From UBA11524 sp963642705 (GTDB taxonomy: Bacteria > Bacillota > Clostridia > Christensenellales > Aristaeellaceae): 64,000 nucleotides of DNA. Each line of letters starts with the position of its first letter. Positions within the stretch are counted from its first letter, which is position 1. Positions 7,700 to 15,081 of this stretch are shown here, piece after piece. The position numbers and the translations under genes were made by a program. The stretch is from contig CAVIHU010000005.1 of the NCBI GenBank assembly GCA_963642705.1, forward strand, positions 44,228 through 108,227, written 5' to 3'. A model generated the notes under the pieces. It ran no database searches, was not told the DNA's origin, and worked only from the letters and a program-made list of their open reading frames with translations.

Positions 7700-10111
7700 A
7701 TGAAAAGGTATCTTTGCTTGCTTCTCTCGCTGGCAATGGTGATTTCCTGCTCCACCATTATTTCTGCGAGCGCTAAGGTTGAGGTTGATGAAAGCGCCAT
7801 TGATGCGGAGGCGTTGACCTATGCTTATTGGGATCAGACCCTGAGCTATGAGGAACGCGCTGCGGATCTGATTTCTCATATGACGCTTGAAGAAAAGGCA
7901 TCACAGCTTGGCTCTCATCCGGCCGCTGCAATTCCGCGTTTGGGCGTTGCTGAATACTGGTATCCGGGTGAAAACCTGAATGGCATTGCGAACATCTCCC
8001 TCTGGTATGGCAATGAAGCGGGCGATGCGGAATCCGCAGCATCTTCATTCCCGTCCACGCTCGCTCAGGGCTCTACCTGGAACACTGAACTGATTGGGAA
8101 AATGGCTGATGCAATCGGCGATGAAGCTCGTGCGTTTTACAACACCAGTTTAAAGGGGCTGTCTCACTGGGGACCGTCGGTCAATCTGGCTCGCGATCCC
8201 CGCTGGGGCCGTACCGGTGACTCCTTTGGTGAGGATGTCATTCTGTCCGGCGAATTTGGGTCCGCATTCGTGAAGGGCTTCCAGGGTGCACTTGATGATA
8301 CAAGCGAATATCTGAAGGCGATCGCATGCATCAAGCACTTTGCTGCCAACAATTCCGAGAAGGTGCGCAGCAACGGTTCTTCCAACATGAGCGAAAGCGA
8401 ACTTCGTGAATACTACCTCCGCCATTTTGAGATCATGGTTGAAGAATCGGATCCGGAATCTGTGATGGCAGCGTACAATGCCATTAACGGGCTGCCCTGC
8501 CATGCAAACTATACGATGCTCAATGACATTCTGGAAAAGACATGGGGCTTTGACGGCTGGGTTGTTTCTGATAATACCGGCGTTGAGAATCTGAATAATC
8601 AGTATGGCGTAAACGGCAATAATGCGGCAGCAGCGGCTGAATCGACCGAGGAGAACGATGCAGACGCAAGCGATCGTTCCCTGTTCCCTGTGCTGGACGG
8701 CACTGTGGAAAATGGTCTGGAAAACCCTGTTGTCAACGACATGACGGATGCTGTCGTGACGGCGATTGAAGCCGGTATTGACCTCGACCTGCGTGCAAAC
8801 CGTCCTGCTCGTAATTCGTACAATGAATATCAGGCTCGCCTTGTGGATGCAGTCAATGAGGGCAAGGTTGATGAGTCTGTGCTGGATGAGGCACTGCTTG
8901 ACCTCTTCACCAGCCGTATGGCGACCGGTGAATTTGACCGCACGGATGCTTATACCGAAGGCTATCAGTCTGTTGCACAGTTCATCTACGACCATCAGGA
9001 TCTGGCAGAGGATGTTGCAAATCAGGCAATCGTCATGTTGGAAAACAACGGCATTCTGCCTGCAACCATCGGCGATTTTGAGAACATCGTTGTGATTGGT
9101 CAGTATGTGGAAGAACTGCTGTATTCGGATTACAAGTCCAATGCGGATTGGCGCCTTGCAAACGGCGTTGACATTTCCTTCAGTAAGGGTATTGAAGAGG
9201 CTGTAGCCGCTTATAATGCAGAGAACGGCAAGAATGTCAAGGTGACCACAATCTCGCTGGTTGAAAACGAAGAAACCGGTCTTGTAAGCTTCCCCGATGA
9301 CGGGCAGGGCGGACAAGCTCATAATGCCTTGCTGACCAATAAAAAGAGCCTCGTCATTTATGTGCCTGCAACTCGCATTACGATGATGTCCAGCGGTGCA
9401 GATGCCGGCGAAGGCAATGACCGTGAAACGCTGACTCTGCCCCGCGGTCAGGATGCAATTGCGGAAGATCTGTGCCAGAATTGTGAGAACCTCGTCATTG
9501 CAATCCATGCACAGTCCATTGTGGACACCTCCTGCATGGAAGGCGCCGACGCTATTCTGTGGTCCTCTTATCTGGGCGAAAAGCAGGGTGCTGCGCTGGC
9601 CAATGTCCTGTTCGGCAAGGTTAGTCCGTCCGGTCGTTTGACCACAACCTGGTATGCTGATGAGACGCAGCTGGGCAATGTCGAGCATGACTATACCATC
9701 TATCCCACCGAAGATGGCTCTTATGGCCGTACCTATATGTACTTCACCGGCGATAAGACCTATTCCTTCGGCTACGGTCTGTCCTATGCAAGCTTTGCCT
9801 ATGACGGTTTTACCGCTTCTGCACAGGACGCGACCGGCGATGACAAGGTCACCTTTACCGTCAACGTGAAGAATATTTCCGATGTGGATGCGTATGAGGT
9901 CGTCGAGCTTTATGTCACCGGTCCGAATGCTGCTGCATTGGATCGTGCTGACAAGGTGCTGGCTGGCTTCAGCAAGGTGTATGTGCCTGCCGGCGAAACG
10001 GTTTCCGTATCCATCGAAACAGATCTGTTTGACTTCTCCGTATGCATCAGGGCTCGGGTGGGTTATGATGATCAGAAGAAAATAAAACGACGGGAGGAAC
10101 AAATATGTTAG
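7700..10111 (+). CDS. Secreted GH3 glycosidase, C-terminus truncated
   Basis: An 803-residue glycoside hydrolase of family 3 with an N-terminal signal peptide (about 1-25, ending near ASA). Family motifs are RDPRWGR (165-171), SFGED, IKHFAANN (211-218) and GWVVSD with the nucleophile Asp at 291. The second domain and the start of a fibronectin-III-like domain (VELYVTGP, VLAGFSKVYVPAGE) follow. That last domain stops too early: after about residue 780 the sequence turns into an unrelated basic tail that ends inside the ribosome site and start of the next gene. A deletion has probably fused the gene to the leader of the aldolase fragment. Start: ATG with AAAAGGAG. Substrate is not determined (beta-glucoside or beta-xyloside are typical). 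Confidence 0.85.
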   Translation: MKRYLCLLLSLAMVISCSTIISASAKVEVDESAIDAEALTYAYWDQTLSYEERAADLISHMTLEEKASQLGSHPAAAIPRLGVAEYWYPGENLNGIANISLWYGNEAGDAESAASSFPSTLAQGSTWNTELIGKMADAIGDEARAFYNTSLKGLSHWGPSVNLARDPRWGRTGDSFGEDVILSGEFGSAFVKGFQGALDDTSEYLKAIACIKHFAANNSEKVRSNGSSNMSESELREYYLRHFEIMVEESDPESVMAAYNAINGLPCHANYTMLNDILEKTWGFDGWVVSDNTGVENLNNQYGVNGNNAAAAAESTEENDADASDRSLFPVLDGTVENGLENPVVNDMTDAVVTAIEAGIDLDLRANRPARNSYNEYQARLVDAVNEGKVDESVLDEALLDLFTSRMATGEFDRTDAYTEGYQSVAQFIYDHQDLAEDVANQAIVMLENNGILPATIGDFENIVVIGQYVEELLYSDYKSNADWRLANGVDISFSKGIEEAVAAYNAENGKNVKVTTISLVENEETGLVSFPDDGQGGQAHNALLTNKKSLVIYVPATRITMMSSGADAGEGNDRETLTLPRGQDAIAEDLCQNCENLVIAIHAQSIVDTSCMEGADAILWSSYLGEKQGAALANVLFGKVSPSGRLTTTWYADETQLGNVEHDYTIYPTEDGSYGRTYMYFTGDKTYSFGYGLSYASFAYDGFTASAQDATGDDKVTFTVNVKNISDVDAYEVVELYVTGPNAAALDRADKVLAGFSKVYVPAGETVSVSIETDLFDFSVCIRARVGYDDQKKIKRREEQIC

Positions 10112-10713
10112 TGCCGATGAGAACGATTCTGGAGGCGGCTGATCAGCATCGATACGGTCAGGCAGCCTTTAATGTGAATGGTGTATGCCAGGTTGAGGCG
10201 GCAATCGAAATTCATGAGCTTCTGCATTCCGGTGCAATTTTGCAAGGTGCAGAGGCTTCCAATGCATACATGGGCGGCGCAGAAGACTTCATGCACGGAA
10301 CGCTGGAACAAAAGAAAAGGGGGGCAAAGGCGATCGGAGATGCCGTGAAGAAATATGGCAATGACAGTTTTATTCCGGTCGCGCTGCACCTGGATCATGG
10401 AAAAAGTCTGGAGTCTGTGAAGGCGTGCATTGATGGCGGCTATACTTCCGTGATGATCGATGGCAGCAGCTTGCCGTATGAGGAGAATGTTGCATTGACC
10501 AGAGAGGTCGTTAAATATGCGCATCCTTACGGTGTGACGGTCGAAGGTGAATTGGGCGTGCTGGCCGGCGTTGAGGATCATGTCTTTAGCAGACGCAAAG
10601 CGGAAGTATGTCGGAGAACAGCCGAATATCCTTGCACTCCCAAAGACCTTTACGACGGCGGCTGTCCACCTGTGCATGAAGAATCCGCAGGAAAACAGCC
10701 ATTATCGCGATAA
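10105..10713 (+). pseudogene. Truncated class II fructose-bisphosphate aldolase
   Basis: The first 155 or so residues are a clear class II aldolase: AAFNVNG, LHLDHG with the first zinc-ligand His, DGGYTSVMIDGS and VEGELGVLAGVEDHV. Normal enzymes have about 285-310 residues. Here the sequence changes abruptly after VEDHVF and the frame ends within 45 codons. The later zinc-ligand histidines of the GTSHG and HGSSG regions are missing, so no activity is expected. The tail in another frame (KYVGEQPNIL, HLCMKNPQENSHY) also looks like a protein fragment, which points to a deletion junction near 10590. The RBS GGGAGG and ATG are intact and overlap the GH3 stop. Confidence 0.75.
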
Positions 10714-10766
10714 CACGCCTGCCCATCCGTGCGGATGCTGAACGCAGAAACGAATATGGAGCATAA

Positions 10767-10797
10767 ACAGGCAGGTACAATGGATGCACCTGCCTGT
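10767..10797. other. Perfect hairpin after the aldolase fragment
   Basis: ACAGGCAGGT and ACCTGCCTGT form a perfect 10-pair stem with an 11-base loop. No run of T follows, so it is at best a weak terminator. Confidence 0.45.
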
Positions 10798-10833
10798 ATG
10801 TCTGTTGCCTTAAGTCATTGAGGAGAGAAACGT

Positions 10834-11625
10834 ATGCTTGACTGCCTTATCTGCTTTGCCGTGTGCATTTTCAGCACGATAATCGGCGCCATCAGCGGCA
10901 TTGGCGGCGGCGTAATCATTAAACCGCTGCTGGACATGGCGCTTACAGGCTTCGGCACCCAAACGATCAGCCTGCTGTCTGCGTTTGCGGTGCTGTCCAT
11001 GTCCCTGTTCAGCATCGGGAAAAATTACGTGCAGAAAAAGAGCCGGCAGAAGCTGTCCATGAAAATCGCTGTGCCGCTGGCCGTGAGCAGCACGGTGGGC
11101 GGCGTGGTCGGCAAATTGCTGTTCAATGCGCTCAGTCGCCTCGTTCAGGCAGATGCAACGGTCAAATGCGTCCAAAACGCGGTGCTGTTTGTGGTCATGG
11201 TATGCGTCCTGATTTTCACGCTCCGGCATAAGAGCTCGGCAATGAAGGAACGCACCGTGTTTGAAGGGATGCTTGCAGGCTTGCTGCTGGGGCTTTTTGC
11301 CGCTTTTCTGGGCATCGGCGGCGGTCCGTTGAACATGATGATTTTGACGGGCTTCTACGGCATGACACACAAGGAGGGCGCGCTGTACTCCCTGTTTATC
11401 ATCGTGTTCAGTCAGACGGCAGGCATTTTAACAGCACTGCTTTCGGGCAGCGCTCTGCCGGCCCTGCCGATGCTTTTCATGGCCTGCGCCGCTGGTATTT
11501 CGGGCAGCATCATCGGACGGAAAATCGCAGGATTGACAAAGAATGATTTCGTAAGGACCTTGTACAACGCAGCAGTCGTATTCATCCTGCTGCTGTGTGC
11601 AATGAATATTATAACGACAGCCTGA
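10834..11625 (+). CDS. TauE/SafE-family membrane exporter
   Basis: A 263-residue integral membrane protein of about seven to eight helices. The family moves sulfite, sulfoacetate or other small organic anions. Two glycine-rich repeats typical of the family are visible: ISGIGGGVIIKPLLD near residue 20 and FLGIGGGPLNMMIL near 155, reflecting the internal duplication. Start: ATG with GAGGAGA 7 bases upstream. It stands alone between the decaying region and a strong inverted repeat, so its substrate cannot be inferred from neighbours. Confidence 0.85.
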   Translation: MLDCLICFAVCIFSTIIGAISGIGGGVIIKPLLDMALTGFGTQTISLLSAFAVLSMSLFSIGKNYVQKKSRQKLSMKIAVPLAVSSTVGGVVGKLLFNALSRLVQADATVKCVQNAVLFVVMVCVLIFTLRHKSSAMKERTVFEGMLAGLLLGLFAAFLGIGGGPLNMMILTGFYGMTHKEGALYSLFIIVFSQTAGILTALLSGSALPALPMLFMACAAGISGSIIGRKIAGLTKNDFVRTLYNAAVVFILLLCAMNIITTA

Positions 11626-11633
11626 CCGGTGAT

Positions 11634-11696
11634 ATGCTCCCTCCGGAGTAGACACTCGAAAAAACAAAAGTTTCGAGACTACGCTGGAGGGAGCAT
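11634..11696. repeat. Long imperfect inverted repeat
   Basis: ATGCTCCCTCC (11634-11644) pairs with GGAGGGAGCAT (11686-11696), and TCGAAA (11656-11661) with TTTCGA (11671-11676). GTAG/CTAC pairs lie between, interrupted by small mismatches. It could end the TauE-type gene, but no T run follows. It could equally be a small mobile palindrome. Confidence 0.6.
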
Positions 11697-11732
11697 CTTA
11701 AAATCAACCATGGAACGGATGAAGTCCGCGCC

Positions 11733-11761
11733 TTGACACCCATCCTGTATTTTGATATAAT
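11733..11761 (+). promoter_or_regulatory. Consensus promoter of the glycosyltransferase-barnase operon
   Basis: TTGACA, 17 bases, TATAAT: a perfect sigma-A consensus, about 45 bases before the first gene of a five-gene operon. Confidence 0.85.
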
Positions 11762-11806
11762 TTCCTTGAAATACAGTGATGTACAGCAGAAACGGAGGTG
11801 GACAGC

Positions 11807-12628
11807 ATGAAGCAAAACCCGCTGATCAGCGTGATTATTCCCGTCTGGAACGGCGAGCATTATCTCGATGAATGCCTGAGCAGCGTCCTTGCCCAGACGA
11901 TGACGGATTTTGAGGTCATTGTGGTCGATGACGGCAGCCGCGACCGCACATGGGATAAGCTGACCGCGTGGCAGAAGCGCGATGACCGCATTCATATCTA
12001 CCATCAGCCGAATGGCGGCGTTTCCAACGCGCGCAATGCTGCCATGACCTATGCGACCGGCAAATTCTACCGCTTTGTGGACGCGGATGACCATCTGCCG
12101 GAGGATTCGCTGGCGCATCTCGTTTCACAGATGGAGGAAAACAGCAGCGACATGGTGATTGCTGCGTACACGGAGGTGCTGGGCAATATCCGCAGCGTGC
12201 GCGATCTCGGCAAATGCTGCGAAACCGTCGATAACGCGGAATATTTGAAGCGCCTGGAGCGGCTGAGCAACAGCTTCTATTACGGCGTGCTGTGGAATAA
12301 GCTCTTCCGCAGCGACATTATCCGCGAGCACGCGCTGACCTTCACGGCAGGGCTTGACTGGGGCGAGGACTTCGTGTTCGTCATGCACTATCTGCAATTC
12401 GCCGAGCGCATCACCTATACGACTAAGCCGGTCTATGACTACATCCGCAACATCAAGGGCGCTGTCATGCGGCAGACGCTGAACTGCATCATTCACCCGA
12501 TCGCGTCCATCGGGGCGCGGCTGACGGTTTACCGCTCGTATGTGGCGCTCTATCAGGCACGCGGGCTTTACGGGCAGTATCGGCATGTGCTGTGGCAGTA
12601 TCTGTTCAGGTTCACATTGAGAAATTGA
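11807..12628 (+). CDS. Family 2 glycosyltransferase
   Basis: A 273-residue GT-A fold transferase. It has the nucleotide-sugar binding start (ISVIIPVWNGEHYLDECL), VIVVDDGSRD, the GGVSNARNAA loop and the metal-binding FVDADD. No membrane helices are seen, so it probably acts on the cytoplasmic face during surface polysaccharide or glycolipid synthesis. Start: ATG at 11807, with GGAGG 8 bases upstream, in preference to the GTG three codons earlier. It is the first gene of an operon whose members are 3 bases apart or overlap. The acceptor and donor sugars are not known. Confidence 0.88.
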   Translation: MKQNPLISVIIPVWNGEHYLDECLSSVLAQTMTDFEVIVVDDGSRDRTWDKLTAWQKRDDRIHIYHQPNGGVSNARNAAMTYATGKFYRFVDADDHLPEDSLAHLVSQMEENSSDMVIAAYTEVLGNIRSVRDLGKCCETVDNAEYLKRLERLSNSFYYGVLWNKLFRSDIIREHALTFTAGLDWGEDFVFVMHYLQFAERITYTTKPVYDYIRNIKGAVMRQTLNCIIHPIASIGARLTVYRSYVALYQARGLYGQYRHVLWQYLFRFTLRN

Positions 12629-12631
12629 TTT

Positions 12632-13408
12632 ATGTTTGATGACAGCTGTTATATGGAGCCGCTTCATCTCGCCGGGCGGCTCATCATGGAAAACGGCGGC
12701 GAGACGTACCGCGTGGAGGAAACCGTCCTCCGCATGGGTCATGCATTCGGCTTCAAGGAGGTCGAATGCTTTGCCATTCCAAGCGGACTGTTTGTCAGCT
12801 ACCGCAAGAGCGACGGCACCATCGAGACCGCCGTCAAGCGAATCCGCCGGAAGGGCACGAATCTGACGCGCATCGATGAGGTTAACGCCGTGTCGCGCAG
12901 GCTGGAGCATGAAAAAATGTCCTGCGCGGAGGTTCTGTCGCTGCTCAAGAAGATTGAGCGGACGCCGCCGCGCCTGTCGCCCCTTCAGATGGCATTTGCG
13001 GCGGCGCTGTCCACGGCAGGCTGGTCGCTGATGTTTGGCGGCGGCGTATGGGATTCAGTCGCAGGCTTCCTTGTCGGGCTGGTAATTGAAGGGCTGGCGC
13101 TTCTGCTCGACCGCTTTCATATGCAGTCGCTCGTTTCGACGCTGCTCGGCGGATTTCTCGCGGCATTCGTGCCGATGGCGGTACACCGTTTCACGGGGCT
13201 GCTTGTCGTCGAAGCGACCGTCGCCGGTGCGCTGATGCCGATGCTGCCCGGGCTCGCAATGACAAACGCCGTTCAGGACACGATGCGCGGTGACATGGTG
13301 TCGGGCATCTCCTCTGCCGTCAGTGCCGTAATGACCGCTGTTTTGCTGGCAATCGGCGCACTTGCAGGCACGGCGTTCCTGCATCTGCTGACAGGAGGTG
13401 CCGCATGA
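12632..13408 (+). CDS. Threonine/serine exporter, N-terminal subunit (ThrE_1)
   Basis: A 258-residue protein with a soluble N-terminal domain of about 120 residues (ENGGETYRVEETVLRMG, then CFAIPSGLFVS) and about five membrane helices. This is the ThrE_1/YjjP half of the split ThrE exporter family, which pumps out threonine, serine or succinate-like acids depending on the member. The start is 3 bases after the glycosyltransferase stop. No clear ribosome site precedes it, so translational coupling is likely. It overlaps the second half (next gene) by ATGA. Confidence 0.85.
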   Translation: MFDDSCYMEPLHLAGRLIMENGGETYRVEETVLRMGHAFGFKEVECFAIPSGLFVSYRKSDGTIETAVKRIRRKGTNLTRIDEVNAVSRRLEHEKMSCAEVLSLLKKIERTPPRLSPLQMAFAAALSTAGWSLMFGGGVWDSVAGFLVGLVIEGLALLLDRFHMQSLVSTLLGGFLAAFVPMAVHRFTGLLVVEATVAGALMPMLPGLAMTNAVQDTMRGDMVSGISSAVSAVMTAVLLAIGALAGTAFLHLLTGGAA

Positions 13409-13881
13409 GCTTCGCTCTGCTGGGTCAGGCGGTCTGGTACTTCCTGACCTCTTTTGTCGGCACGCTGGGCTTTGCGATGCTGCTCCACGCTCCCAAACAC
13501 GCGTGGCTGCCTGCAAGCCTGATTGGTGCGCTGACGTACACGCTGTATTGGACGATGACACAGTTTTCCGTGTCGGACGGCGTCGCCGTGTTCATCGCAG
13601 CGACATTCGGTTCGCTCCTGGCGCATTTCTGCGCGAGGAAGATGCGCATGATCGCAACAGTCTTTCTGCTGCTGTCGGTCGTGGCGCTGGTGCCGGGGCT
13701 CGGGCTGTACCGCTGCATGGCGCAGCTCGGTCAGAGCGAGTATGCCGCCGGCGCACAGACGGGCATCCTGACCATGGCGGGCATCCTGATGCTGGCGCTC
13801 GGGCTGGGCGTGGGCAGCTTCCTGTTCCGACTGCTTCTCAGCGGCACGGAAAAAATCACGCATGGAGGAAATCACGCATGA
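13405..13881 (+). CDS. Threonine/serine exporter, C-terminal subunit (ThrE_2)
   Basis: A 158-residue, almost entirely hydrophobic protein with about five helices, matching the DUF3815/ThrE_2 (YjjB) half. TSFVGTLGFAMLLHAPK and LVPGLGLYR are typical. It should form one transporter with the preceding gene, with which it overlaps by four bases; AGGAGG lies inside the upstream gene. It overlaps rlmH downstream by ATGA. Confidence 0.85.
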   Translation: MSFALLGQAVWYFLTSFVGTLGFAMLLHAPKHAWLPASLIGALTYTLYWTMTQFSVSDGVAVFIAATFGSLLAHFCARKMRMIATVFLLLSVVALVPGLGLYRCMAQLGQSEYAAGAQTGILTMAGILMLALGLGVGSFLFRLLLSGTEKITHGGNHA

Positions 13882-14357
13882 GCATGACCGTCATGGCGAT
13901 GGGCAAGATGAAGGAAAAGCCGTATCGGCAGATGGCGGATGAGTATCTGAAGCGCCTGTCGCGGTTCGGCAGGTTTGAGGAGGTTGAGCTGCCCGATTTG
14001 CCGGAGCCCGCAAATTCCTCTGAGGCGATTGAACAGCAGCTTCGCAACCGCGAGGGCGAAATGATGCTTTCGCGCCTGAAGCCGAATGATTACGTCATTG
14101 CGCTGACGATTCCGGGGAAAATGATGGATTCGCCTGCGCTTGCCCATCATCTGGATGATTTGATGACGCGCGGCGAGAGCAGCATCGTGTTTGTCATCGG
14201 CGGATCGCTCGGGCTGGGGGATGCGGTTGTCGCCCGGGCAAACGAGGAGCTGTCCATGAGCAAAATGACATTTCCGCATCAGCTGGCACGCGTGATGCTG
14301 CTCGAGCAGCTCTACCGCGCCATGAAAATCCGTGCAGGAGAGAGGTATCATAAATGA
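13878..14357 (+). CDS. rlmH: 23S rRNA pseudouridine-1915 N3-methyltransferase
   Basis: A 159-residue SPOUT methyltransferase that adds a methyl group to pseudouridine 1915 of 23S rRNA. The C-terminal knot is clear: FVIGGSLGLG for SAM binding, then LSMSKMTFPHQLARVMLLEQLYRA, here quoted in two halves as LSMSKMTFPHQ and ARVMLLEQLYRA. The length equals the family norm. The ATG at 13878 overlaps the previous stop and has GGAGG upstream. The stop overlaps the next start (ATGA), so the housekeeping gene is co-transcribed with an exporter and a secreted-type RNase. Confidence 0.95.
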   Translation: MSMTVMAMGKMKEKPYRQMADEYLKRLSRFGRFEEVELPDLPEPANSSEAIEQQLRNREGEMMLSRLKPNDYVIALTIPGKMMDSPALAHHLDDLMTRGESSIVFVIGGSLGLGDAVVARANEELSMSKMTFPHQLARVMLLEQLYRAMKIRAGERYHK

Positions 14358-14917
14358 GTGAGAAGAAAAACAACAAGCAGGGCAAGCCGCGCACGCTGCC
14401 GGGGCTGCTTGCGGTTCTGGTTGCGCTGGTGCTGGTGGTGCTTGGGCAGAACGGCACATTGCCCTTCGGGGAGATTCTGTCCGAACTGACAGGTCAGCCA
14501 ACGGTGACCGAAGGCATTACGGATACAGAAAATCAGGCGAGCCCTGAAACGGAAAGCATCGAAAATGATGCCGAGACCGGTGCAATCACTGCGCCGCAGG
14601 CGGTCGCGGATTACATCTTCGAGCACGGGACGCTGCCGGACAACTACCTGACGAAATCCGAGGCACGTGCACTCGGCTGGGACAGCGGCGAGAATTACGT
14701 CAGCGACGTTGCGCCGGGATATTCTATCGGCGGAGACCGCTTCGGCAATTACGAGGGAATGCTGCCTGACGCGGACGGACGCACCTGGTACGAGGCGGAT
14801 GTCAACTACACATCCGGCAGCCGCGGCGCCGAGCGCATCCTGTACTCCTCGGACGGTCTGGTCTACTACACAAATGACCACTACCAGACATTCACGCAGA
14901 TGTCCCCATCCAAATAA
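14354..14917 (+). CDS. Membrane-anchored barnase-family ribonuclease
   Basis: A 187-residue protein with a basic start, one membrane segment (about 16-31), an acidic spacer to about 80, and a full barnase-type guanyl-specific RNase domain (about 82-183). Barnase landmarks are near identical: LPDNYLTKSEARALGW, DVAPGYSIGGD, GRTWYEADVNYTSG and RILYSSDGL. The catalytic residues correspond to E147 (barnase Glu73), R157 and R161 (Arg83/87) and H176 in DHYQTFT (His102). It is therefore expected to be active outside the membrane. No barstar-like inhibitor gene was found nearby. Last gene of the operon, followed by a strong terminator. Confidence 0.93.
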   Translation: MSEKKNNKQGKPRTLPGLLAVLVALVLVVLGQNGTLPFGEILSELTGQPTVTEGITDTENQASPETESIENDAETGAITAPQAVADYIFEHGTLPDNYLTKSEARALGWDSGENYVSDVAPGYSIGGDRFGNYEGMLPDADGRTWYEADVNYTSGSRGAERILYSSDGLVYYTNDHYQTFTQMSPSK

Positions 14918-14928
14918 GCGCATAGAAA

Positions 14929-14969
14929 ACGACCGGCATACGGAGATGATCCATGTGCCGGTCGTTTTT
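14929..14969 (+). terminator. Terminator of the barnase operon
   Basis: ACGACCGGCA (14929-14938) and TGCCGGTCGT (14956-14965) form a perfect stem followed by TTTT. Confidence 0.88.
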
Positions 14970-15081
14970 CATTGGCATTTTTCGTGATCAGCCGCCCCAT
15001 CGGTACAGCATTCGGGGCGTCATCGAACGACGCGGTCATAGGGGGCGGATACGCTGCCTTTTTCACTGCCTGAACTCGGGG

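Noticed and set aside
10105..10713. Functional fructose-bisphosphate aldolase
   Set aside because: About 45 percent of the enzyme, including zinc-ligand histidines, is missing.
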